In this document: piece after piece, positions 45,208-54,700 of the stretch | Position numbering within the stretch: position 1 is the stretch's first letter | Layout of the letters: every line of letters starts with the position of its first letter | NCBI GenBank assembly: GCA_031275285.1 | Contig: JAISOY010000108.1 | Coordinates: 1 to 64,000, forward strand | Direction of reading: 5' to 3' | Length of the DNA stretch: 64,000 nt | Source: Bacteroidales bacterium | Lineage (GTDB): Bacteria; Bacteroidota; Bacteroidia; Bacteroidales; UBA4181 | Program-made: the position numbers and the translations under genes | Notes under the pieces: model-generated | The model's input: the letters and a program-made list of their open reading frames with translations, nothing else | The model's database searches: none | Told to the model about the DNA's origin: nothing

Positions 45208-45963
45208 ATGTTATTTGACAATCTGCCGACAGCACGGCAGAAAAAGCGAAAAATAAGAAAGGATTTCGATAAACGGTTGTTGGCATTGGAACGGGAATAC
45301 CGAAATGTTTGCCGCCTGATACGCGATCTCGGTTATGAAGAACTGGCCGTTCCCTATCAGTGCGGATGGAAACGCAGCTTTGTGCTTCGTGACGAAGAAA
45401 AGCAAAGCACACGTGCAGATTTCTTCGGAAATATCCTCGAAAAGATCAATTCTGTACAGTTCAGTACGCGCAAGGATTTTAAAAAGAAACGCCGTCGCCG
45501 TGGAAAGTCGGGGTATGTTGTCCGTCCGCAGGAGTTGAAAAAGTTAAGCCTGTGGGAATTTCAAAAGATGCAGTTCACCGGAGAAGAGGCTTCGTGGTTT
45601 ATGGAGGAGGAATATTGGTGTCCGCACGGCAAATGCTGGCGGACGCAATACATCTTTCGTGAACAGTGGCGCTTCGTACTGAAAACCGAGCCGAACATGA
45701 TTACCCGCAAGAGAAAGCTCGATCGGGAACTAGAACAACGCCAATCCGAGTTAGACCGACTTCTCGGCTCCTATCCCGCAAAGCCGCGGCTTGATTGGCT
45801 GCGCGGATACGGGTATAAGTGGTATAAGGCCTGGGGTTACATGGAGGATGTACGTCTGTCCGAAAATCCTTTCAAAAACAAACAAAAAGAACAGGTAGTA
45901 TGGGAATTGTTCGAAATAGATCGAGTCACTCCCGAAAACATCTCATTAGAAATTTTATCATGA
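45208..45963 (+). CDS. Unidentified basic protein upstream of rtcB
   Basis: 251 residues from the ATG at 45208. A TTG at 45166 is in frame but lies inside the leader hairpins and would add a hydrophobic stretch unlike the rest. The protein is strongly basic, with KKKRRRRGKSGYVVR around residue 95-110, a CPHGKCW motif near 145 flanked by aromatic residues, a charged coiled-coil-like helix (RKRKLDRELEQRQSELDRLL, ~175-195), and a Trp/Tyr-rich C-terminus. No known domain is recognised. Its stop overlaps the rtcB start (ATGA), so the two are translationally coupled. An RNA-binding helper of the repair system is a reasonable inference. Confidence 0.7.
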   Translation: MLFDNLPTARQKKRKIRKDFDKRLLALEREYRNVCRLIRDLGYEELAVPYQCGWKRSFVLRDEEKQSTRADFFGNILEKINSVQFSTRKDFKKKRRRRGKSGYVVRPQELKKLSLWEFQKMQFTGEEASWFMEEEYWCPHGKCWRTQYIFREQWRFVLKTEPNMITRKRKLDRELEQRQSELDRLLGSYPAKPRLDWLRGYGYKWYKAWGYMEDVRLSENPFKNKQKEQVVWELFEIDRVTPENISLEILS

Positions 45964-47363
45964 ATTTATCCATAAGAACAAAAGATTTAAGTAAAATCGG
46001 TTACACCGACAATGTAGCCCGAAGTATTGCCACCATTGCAATCAACAAGCATTGTAAACGCCGGATCAAGCAGGAAGTGCTCGCCGAACTGGCAGATGTG
46101 ATACAAAACCCGTCCGGTTATCACGGACACACAGTCTGGGGACGACTGGCCGAACATTTCTGCCCGCAGGAAGAACAGGAAACATACACCTGTTACGACC
46201 TGCGCGAGTCGTCGCAAAGCTTCAAATGTTATGGCGGCAAATATATCGACCAACCCGCCCGACAACAAATGGAACTGGCCATGCGTCTGCCCGTTACTAT
46301 ACAGGGAGCTTTGATGCCCGATGCACATGCAGGTTACGGTCTGCCCATCGGCGGAGTGTTGGCAGTCGACAATGCCGTGATACCTTACGCTGTAGGTGTC
46401 GATATCGGATGCCGCATGTCCCTGTCAATATTCGAAGAATGTCCGCAACACCTACAACGCTATGCTCATCAGTTGAAGGAAGCATTAAAGGAATTCACTC
46501 ATTTCGGAATGAATGGATGCCTTGGTTTCACTCAGGAACATGAAGTACTCGACCGGACAGAATTCAGGGAAATACCGTTGCTGAAACCTTTGCATGGTAA
46601 AGCGGTCAGACAACTTGGCTCATCGGGCGGTGGCAATCATTTCGTGGAGTTCGGCGATCTGGAGCTTTTTCCCGACAATGTGCTCGGATTGCCCGCAAAC
46701 CGTTACATGGCGTTGTTGTCACATTCGGGTTCCCGCGGCTTAGGTGCGGAGATAGCCCGCCATTACAGCAATATTGCCCGCGAAAAATGCCGGCTTCCGC
46801 GGGAAGCGCAACATTTCGCGTGGCTGGACATGCAGTCTGAGGAAGGACAGGAATACTGGCAATGTATGAATCTTGCGGGAGATTATGCCGAAGCCTGCCA
46901 TGAACGTATTCATGCCAACCTTTCTAAAGCGACGGGGTTGCAAAAAATTGCCAATGTGAATCACCACCATAATTTCGCATGGAAGGAAATCCTGCCTGAT
47001 GGGCGCGACGCCATTGTCCACCGTAAGGGCGCGACGCCTGCCCACACAGGCGAAGCAGGCATTATCCCCGGAAGCATGACCACGTCAGGCTATCTGATTT
47101 GCGGAAAAGGTGCGCCCGAAGCCCTTTATTCGGCGTCGCACGGTGCCGGACGAGCCATGTCGCGTCAGAAAGCTAAAGAAAGTTTCACTCGATCGGAACT
47201 GAAGAAAATGCTGAATTCGGCAGCTGTAACGCTCATTGGTGGCTCTGTGGAAGAAGCGTCATTGGCATATAAAAATATCGACCATGTCATGGAAGCACAA
47301 ACGGCATTGGTAGAAGTGCACGGACGCTTCATGCCACGGATAGTAAGAATGAATAAAGAATAA
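45960..47363 (+). CDS. rtcB: RNA ligase RtcB family protein (RtcB2/PrfH-coupled type)
   Basis: 467 residues from the ATG at 45960, which overlaps the upstream stop. The frame is open earlier but those codons lie within the preceding gene. Metal-binding motif VGVDIGCRM (Asp148, Cys151), GGGNHF, SHSGSRGLG, NVNHHHNF, HRKGATPAH and GSM, and the guanylylation region SASHGAGRAMSR are all present. An N-terminal extension of ~70-90 residues distinguishes it from the short housekeeping RtcB. It joins RNA 2',3'-cyclic phosphate or 3'-phosphate ends to 5'-OH ends with GTP and Mn. Together with PrfH, RtcB of this type is known to mend ribosomes cut in the decoding centre. Confidence 0.92.
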   Translation: MNLSIRTKDLSKIGYTDNVARSIATIAINKHCKRRIKQEVLAELADVIQNPSGYHGHTVWGRLAEHFCPQEEQETYTCYDLRESSQSFKCYGGKYIDQPARQQMELAMRLPVTIQGALMPDAHAGYGLPIGGVLAVDNAVIPYAVGVDIGCRMSLSIFEECPQHLQRYAHQLKEALKEFTHFGMNGCLGFTQEHEVLDRTEFREIPLLKPLHGKAVRQLGSSGGGNHFVEFGDLELFPDNVLGLPANRYMALLSHSGSRGLGAEIARHYSNIAREKCRLPREAQHFAWLDMQSEEGQEYWQCMNLAGDYAEACHERIHANLSKATGLQKIANVNHHHNFAWKEILPDGRDAIVHRKGATPAHTGEAGIIPGSMTTSGYLICGKGAPEALYSASHGAGRAMSRQKAKESFTRSELKKMLNSAAVTLIGGSVEEASLAYKNIDHVMEAQTALVEVHGRFMPRIVRMNKE

Positions 47364-47368
47364 TTGAA

Positions 47369-47773
47369 ATGAAAGACATAAGACAAGATTACGAATTAGC
47401 GGAGTGCATCAGTTTATGGGGGTGGAAATACCATCATTTGGGAATTCCAACAGATAAAGTAATGCCAAATGAAAGGTATTTGCCTCACTTGAAATTTTAT
47501 GTTTCAGGATTTAATACAAGTCCGTTTGGAATTGAGTGGATGAGGTTCGACAAAGATTGTCCAATATCAGATATAATAAAAACAGTTCCTCATATTGCGT
47601 TTGAAGTTGATGATATTGACAAGGAATTTGCCAGACATAGTTTTGAAATTATTTCTGAACCAGGTATACCCTCTGATGGAGTTAGGGCAGCAATGATTTT
47701 GCATCATGGAGCTCCTGTTGAGTTAATAGAATTTAAGGTGAAAAACCTTGTTAGTAATCGAAAAAATGGATAG
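47369..47773 (+). CDS. VOC-superfamily (glyoxalase-like) protein
   Basis: 134 residues. Its beta-alpha-beta-beta-beta pattern and the segment VPHIAFEVDDIDKEFARHSFEIISEPGIPSDGVRAAMILHHGAPVELIEFK are those of the vicinal oxygen chelate fold. His in PHIAF and Glu in LIEF are plausible metal ligands. The base and codon use is more AT-rich than rtcB and prfH on either side. It is placed between rtcB (5-base gap) and prfH (8-base overlap), which are normally adjacent. The substrate is unknown. Confidence 0.7.
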   Translation: MKDIRQDYELAECISLWGWKYHHLGIPTDKVMPNERYLPHLKFYVSGFNTSPFGIEWMRFDKDCPISDIIKTVPHIAFEVDDIDKEFARHSFEIISEPGIPSDGVRAAMILHHGAPVELIEFKVKNLVSNRKNG

Positions 47774-48386
47774 AATATACTTACAGGTCACATCGGGGCG
47801 CGGTCCAGCCGAATGTTGCCGTGTAGTCGCCAAAGTATTGGAAATCATCCTTGCGGAAGCAAAGAGAAATGGTTATTCGGCGGAAGTCGCGGAGCACGAG
47901 GAAGGCGAACTGAACCGTACGCTTTTTTCGGCGTTGGTACTCATACAGGGACCCAACCTTACGAAATTTATCCGTTCGTGGGAAGGAACTGTCCTGTGGA
48001 TTTCCCGTAGCCCGTACCGTAAATTTCACAAAAGGAAAAATTGGTTCGTGGGTGTTCAAAAGCTTGATATTCCTGAAAAAATGAATTATGATGAACGGGA
48101 TATCCGTTTTCAGACCTTGAAAGCTTCTGGCCCCGGCGGACAACATGTCAATAAGACAGAATCAGCGGTAAGAGCTATCCATGTTCTTTCGGGAATCAGT
48201 GTCATTGCTTCGGACAGCCGTTCACAGTTGCAAAACAAACGTCTGGCTTTGGAACGCCTGTTAATAAAACTGGCTGCAAGGGAACAGGAAAAGGCCCTTG
48301 TCTTGACACAGGATAGCTGGCAAAACCATAACTTGTTGCAACGGGGAAACCCGATAAGGGTTTTCAAAGCAGAATTGAATACCTGA
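47766..48386 (+). CDS. prfH: Peptide chain release factor homologue PrfH
   Basis: 206 residues from the ATG at 47766, overlapping the VOC gene by eight bases. It contains the class I release factor catalytic loop LKASGPGGQHVNKTESAVR (GGQ at 124-126) but lacks the stop-codon-recognition domain of RF1/RF2, and has instead the short N-terminal domain of PrfH. PrfH hydrolyses peptidyl-tRNA on ribosomes whose 16S rRNA has been cut near the decoding site, allowing RtcB to religate. Gene order after rtcB fits this, apart from the VOC gene between them. Confidence 0.92.
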   Translation: MDRIYLQVTSGRGPAECCRVVAKVLEIILAEAKRNGYSAEVAEHEEGELNRTLFSALVLIQGPNLTKFIRSWEGTVLWISRSPYRKFHKRKNWFVGVQKLDIPEKMNYDERDIRFQTLKASGPGGQHVNKTESAVRAIHVLSGISVIASDSRSQLQNKRLALERLLIKLAAREQEKALVLTQDSWQNHNLLQRGNPIRVFKAELNT

Positions 48387-48527
48387 AAATATTTGGAAAA
48401 AGATGAATCTGAGGTTGGTATTGTGATACCTGATGGTATAGATTTTAGGGTAAATATATGAAAATGACTTAACAGATATAATCATAGATTCATTAAATCT
48501 ATCCGTAATGGAAAAGATACAGAAATT

Positions 48528-49055
48528 TTATATTTCTATCTTGTAAAGGACATGTTCTTTTAAAGGGTGATGATCAGGCACGGCCGGATGTGGAAATTCT
48601 TTTGTTTTCGCCATCCCTATTTTCTGCATTACCCTTTCTGAACTTTTATTCGGAAGTGAAGTGAATGACCAAACCGTCTTGAACGGTAGTTGCTCTTTCG
48701 CATATAAAATGCAGGCTTTAGCTGCTTCCGTTGCATAACCGTTATTCCAATCTTCATACCGGATGCGCCACCCGATCTCAACGCCCGGAGCAAAATCAAC
48801 ATCAAAAGAAATCCTGTGGAAACCCGTATATCCTATGAATGCTCCATCTTCTTTTTTTTCAAGTGCATACAGTCCGTAGCCATGCTGAATGAATTCGTCA
48901 CATATCCTTAGATAAAAATCCAAAGATTCTTTTTCCGTTAACGGTTTCGGGAAATATCTCATCACATGAGAATCGCTGTTGATACGGGCAAAAGGCAGAA
49001 TGTCCTCTTCTTTCCAGTCCCGTAATAATAGACGAGGAGTTTCGATATATACCAT
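48528..49055 (-). CDS. GNAT-family N-acetyltransferase (RimJ/RimL type)
   Basis: 175 residues. IETPRLLLRDWKEEDILPFARIN at the start is the RimJ/RimL/GNAT type 3 signature; GWRIRYEDWNNGYATEAAKACILYA (~98-122) is the acetyl-CoA binding loop. It points away from the RNA repair operon, converging on prfH with 141 bases between. A possible -7 box (TACCTTTG, minus) is at 49081-49088. The substrate is unknown. Confidence 0.88.
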   Translation of the reverse strand: MVYIETPRLLLRDWKEEDILPFARINSDSHVMRYFPKPLTEKESLDFYLRICDEFIQHGYGLYALEKKEDGAFIGYTGFHRISFDVDFAPGVEIGWRIRYEDWNNGYATEAAKACILYAKEQLPFKTVWSFTSLPNKSSERVMQKIGMAKTKEFPHPAVPDHHPLKEHVLYKIEI

Positions 49056-49291
49056 AACAATGTTTCACTTATTATTGCGACAAAGGTATTGAAATGTAGC
49101 CTGTTTTTACCTGTCCTCCCGGAAGAACAATACTATGTAGTTATATGGTACTTTTACACTCTTTGCTACCGGGCGATTTTATTGTATGGTAAATCCATAT
49201 TTTCTGTGCAATATGATCACGCAAAAGATATGGATCGATGGAATAATGATAAATCCTTGAAAACAGCATGATCCCAGATCCATCAATTCGG

Positions 49292-50311
<1,020 letters not shown>

Positions 50312-50345
50312 TTAATAAAATAACTGTTATTCAACTTTCTCCTTA

Positions 50346-50377
50346 CAAAAGTACGATATTGTATTATTGGCACCAAT
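50346..50377 (-). promoter_or_regulatory. Promoter of gap with overlapping palindrome
   Basis: On the minus strand the -7 box TACTTTTG is at 50346-50353. After a 20-base spacer, TTGG at 50373-50376 can serve as the -33. The -33 lies inside the perfect palindrome attgg-ca-ccaat (50366-50377), a candidate operator in the divergent region shared with the AraC-type regulator. Confidence 0.5.
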
Positions 50378-50445
50378 GACATATTATATACAAATACTGC
50401 CAATTTGTGAAAAATGATTATGTTTGTAGAAATATTAAGGATCCT

Positions 50446-51444
50446 ATGAAAGAAAAGAATCACGTAAAGCATATTGTAATATTGGTTCATCCATATTCGA
50501 CTTTATTGAATGTATCTGCACCTGTAGAAGTGTTTCAAACGGCAATAAATAACATGGATAGAGTTGAAAACAACGTAAATTTTTCATACCGGATCCATGT
50601 TGTATCTGCTCAAAAAAGTAGAAAAGTTGAAATGAATCCGGGAATATCCATGAATTGTGAGAGTTCTTTCAAAACAATTACTTATCCGATAGATACTCTT
50701 ATCGTAGCAGGAGCACCAAGGAAAAACAAATTAAAACGGGATGTATTAATCTGGCTAAGAGAGCAAGCAGATAGCGTACGTCGTATTTGTTCCATGTGCG
50801 CAGGTGCTTTTATTTTGGCAGAAGCCGGGGTCCTAAAGGGGAAAAACGCCGTAACCCATTGGCAACTTTGCGAGGAGATGGCCTGTACATATCCTGAAAC
50901 GACAGTGAATATGGATGCCATTTTTGTTAAAGATGGAAATGTATATACCTCGGCAGGTGTTACTGCAGGTTTGGATCTGGCATTAGCTTTGGTAGAGGAA
51001 GACCTGGGGAGAATATTTGCTCTCCTGGTTGCAAAAATAATGGTGCTTTTTCTGAAACGACCGGGAAACCAGACACAGTACAGCACTATACTTGAATATC
51101 AGAAGACGGATCATCAACCTGTAAATGAAATTACAAACTGGATATATAACCACCTGCATGAAGATATTACTGTAGAAAAACTGGCAGAGATCTCCTTAAT
51201 GAGTCCCCGTAATTTTGCCCGGGTATTTGTCCGGGAGTTAAACATAACACCTATCAAATATGTCGAAAAACTGAGAATTGAAGCAGCTTGCCGCCATTTA
51301 ACGGAAACACAATTGACCATCGATGAGGTCGCGCACTTATCGGGATTGAAAAATTCAATAAATATGAACCGGATATTTTTAAAAACCTTTAATACTACTC
51401 CATCACAATACAGGAAAAACTTTAGTTCATCCCTTGCTTCGTAA
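50446..51444 (+). CDS. GlxA-type transcriptional regulator (DJ-1/PfpI + AraC HTH)
   Basis: 332 residues from the ATG at 50446; a GTG at 50407 is possible but would sit on promoter sequence. Residues ~10-190 form a DJ-1/PfpI-like domain with the nucleophile-elbow Cys in SMCAGAFILAEAG. Residues ~235-330 are an AraC-type double helix-turn-helix (ITVEKLAEISLMSPRNFARVFVRELNITP ... IDEVAHLSGLKN). Regulators of this class sense small molecules and activate transcription. It diverges from gap, its most likely target by position. Confidence 0.9.
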   Translation: MKEKNHVKHIVILVHPYSTLLNVSAPVEVFQTAINNMDRVENNVNFSYRIHVVSAQKSRKVEMNPGISMNCESSFKTITYPIDTLIVAGAPRKNKLKRDVLIWLREQADSVRRICSMCAGAFILAEAGVLKGKNAVTHWQLCEEMACTYPETTVNMDAIFVKDGNVYTSAGVTAGLDLALALVEEDLGRIFALLVAKIMVLFLKRPGNQTQYSTILEYQKTDHQPVNEITNWIYNHLHEDITVEKLAEISLMSPRNFARVFVRELNITPIKYVEKLRIEAACRHLTETQLTIDEVAHLSGLKNSINMNRIFLKTFNTTPSQYRKNFSSSLAS

Positions 51445-51574
51445 TTTTATCGTGAAATAACGGTCGATTTCATCATTCTTTCGTATGGCAGCTTTCATTA
51501 TTGTTAATGTTGTAAAAATATTTTGAATATAATTTTGACAAACACCTTTTAAATTGTAACTAGCCTGAGAATAA

Positions 51575-51601
51575 TACGTATTATATACGTACTTAATTTT
51601 G
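51575..51601 (+). promoter_or_regulatory. Palindrome next to a -7 box before the giant surface protein gene
   Basis: A perfect palindrome tacgtat-tat-atacgta (51575-51591) ends two bases before TAATTTTG (51594-51601), a TAnnTTTG box. No good -33 is found at the usual distance, so the site may need an activator or be repressed through the palindrome. The leader to the ATG at 51723 is about 115 bases. Confidence 0.4.
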
Positions 51602-51722
51602 ATTGTTTTTTATTTATAAAAACATTGATCAAAGTATGCCTAGGATAAAAATAACATTTTTATCTTTATGCGGATGCTAAATAGATGACCTTATAGGGTT
51701 GTTATTGTAATGAGAACGACGG

Positions 51723-54700
51723 ATGGGCTTTAGGGAGGATAAAAATGGGTGTGTTTTTTTCAGGCAAAATATATTAATAGTAATATTCTGTTTCATATCG
51801 CATTATGCTATAGCTATACCTGTTATCACGAATGTCCAGGCCAGATCGGGCGATACTGGTTGCGGCAACGATGGCAGGATAACCATTACGGCTACCGGGA
51901 CCGGGACTTTGTTTTATGCCGTAAAAAAAACTACGGATGCCACATATTCTTCGAGACAAACCGGTAATGTTTTTGACGGTCTCATGTCCGGAACATATAA
52001 AGTGATGGTGTATGATGATAATGGTCAGACCGAATCGACGAATTCTTATACTTTAAATAATAAAAGCAACACTTCACTATTTGAGATTACCACGCCGCCA
52101 CAGGTAACTGTTGATGTTATTTCCTGTGAAGAGACCGGGAAGATCACCGTTAAGGGACAGAAGGGAAGCAATCCTTATACTTATCGTATATTGAGCGGAC
52201 CTACATCTAAACCTGATATTGTTACCAATTCAAGTAATGCGCAAAGTTTTACCGGATTAGCTACCGGTACTTATAATATTATGCTGTTTGATGCCTGCGG
52301 AACAACCTATTACCTGAATAATATAGATGTCCGTTCGAATAATCTGGGAAGCAGCGACCTGAATGTTTTTGAATTTAACGGACCGGTCACATACACAGGG
52401 GGGTATTGCGGGATTACATTTACCCGCGACCGCTCTTATATATTTTTAACCAATGCCGGAGGTGATACTTTATTTATGCATGGAGGTAATGAGGTACCTT
52501 CAGGTTCTGCTATGCCGGTACGACTGGAATATCCTGCCGGGTCGGGTAATTATACCGCCTGGAATAACAACCTCACAAGTTTCTCCATACCATCAGGTAC
52601 CTACCAGGCAGACGAAACGGCATATAGGATACAAATGAGAAATCCGTGCAATGCTTCCGATATTGTGACATCTCCCATATATCATTTGATCTATCCATAT
52701 GATTGGAGACGTACAGTATGCGGTTATGAACTTTTCAGGCAAATACCCAATTATACATGCAATGGAAATGTATTATTGCAACTTGTGAACACGGTTAATT
52801 CTGGGCAACAGTTTTCATTTATGTGGAATGGGTCAGGCGACGCCTATACATTGGATTTTTCGGGCATACCTGATGGTACCTATCATACTAGTATTACTAC
52901 AATACATGGTACCTATCCGACAGCTGACCTGACAGTAGAGCAGGAAGACTATATGGATGTCGGGCTGGTTGATGATGTTGTGAACTATCCGATGAACCGG
53001 GGATGTGATTTTTCTACCGTGGGATTGCGGACAACAAAAGTGCCATCCACCAATACTATTCCTATTACATATACGATCCTTTCCGGTCCCATGAACAGGC
53101 CAGCCGTTACCGGCACACAAAATATGACCCTGTGGGACGATCTGGTAGAGGGGACTTATACGATTCGGATTGACCGTGGCGCTTGTGGTGTCAATATTGT
53201 GGAATACCATGTACAGCCTCCCGTTTCAGGGTTTGATGCCATGGTTTCATATACAGGAGGATATATTTGCGGATTGTATAGAATTACAGGAAAGGGATGG
53301 TACCTGGATCCTGACGGAAATATTTCCGATTCGGACATCAGCTACGGGGTATCTGTTTTTGATGCCAATACAGGTATATTTATGGGGACAGCGGCCACGA
53401 ACGTTTTAGGAAATATGTCATTCGAATCTGCTGTGGATGTGCCTCCGGGAACATACCGGGTGTCTTTTGCCAGCAGTGCCCCAACTACTGCATCATGCCG
53501 TTATATCGACAGGTATATCACTATTTCAGAACCTGATCTGTTAACTATTGATCCCACCATTTCAGGAGGTTTGATATGTGCGGACGGATATGGAACTTTA
53601 CATATCGGCGTTACCGGAGGGAGCGGACAGCCTGTATATTATCGTATCAGGCCTGCAGCCTCGCAAAATGAAAATGATTATACGGCCTACCAATTGTCTC
53701 CTGATTTTTATGTACAAGCCGGTGATTATACCGTGCAGGTGCATGACGGTTGCGGCTCCGACTCCCGGAATGTTTCATTAACAGCAGGGTCGGTAGATGC
53801 GAACATTATAGTGGCCGGAACGGCATGCGAAGGAACAGATGTAACATTAAGTTTACAGGTTATAGGACAAATAACGGATGTATTGTGGACACTGCCTGGC
53901 GGCGGTCAGCTATCGGGGCGAACAGTTACAATACGGAACCTTTCTTCCGGCGATATAGGCGAATATTCTGTTACTTTTAATTCCGGGGGCTGTTCATGGA
54001 CTGAATCTGTAACGCTTGTGGTACATCCGAAACCTGAATTTGAATTTGAAGCAATGATGTCGACCTGTCAACCGGTTGACTTGCAGAGCCTGAACACCAT
54101 ATCAGGTGATGTCTCCGGGTTGACAATGTCGTATCTCAATGATCGTTACACACCTGTTGCAAATCCATCCCTGGTGGAAACAGGAACTTATCACATTATC
54201 GGGACAAGCAGTTATGGATGTATGGATACCTCAACCGTTTCCATAACAGTCAATCCTCTTGCTACAGCAGGGATCATTATAGCCAATCCGGTGGAAAAAT
54301 GTACCGGTTTGGAAACAACACTTACAGCAGCGCCATTGACATCTGCAAATATTGATCATCCTGTATTCCGTTGGTATGCGGGGCAGGATACGGATGAGGT
54401 ACTGCATACAGGTACTGATTATGCGTTGGGTATCATCAATGTAAATGTAATCACTACTTTTGATTATTATGTTTCAGTATCGGGCGATAATTATTGTGAA
54501 AATCCGAAAGGAAGCCGTAAACAAGTAACCTTAACCGTATATCCGAAACCTGTTGTACAGATACAGACACCGGGTGATATCAATAATTTGTGCCATAATA
54601 GTACTATTGCCCTGAATACAACGGTTACAGGAGGTTCAGCTATTACATGGTACGGATGGTATGATAGGACAGAAGATGTCTCGAATACAGTACAATTTGC

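Noticed and set aside
49089-49271. 60-codon plus-strand frame between the acetyltransferase and gap
   Set aside because: Tyr/Leu-rich random-looking text without start signal or family.
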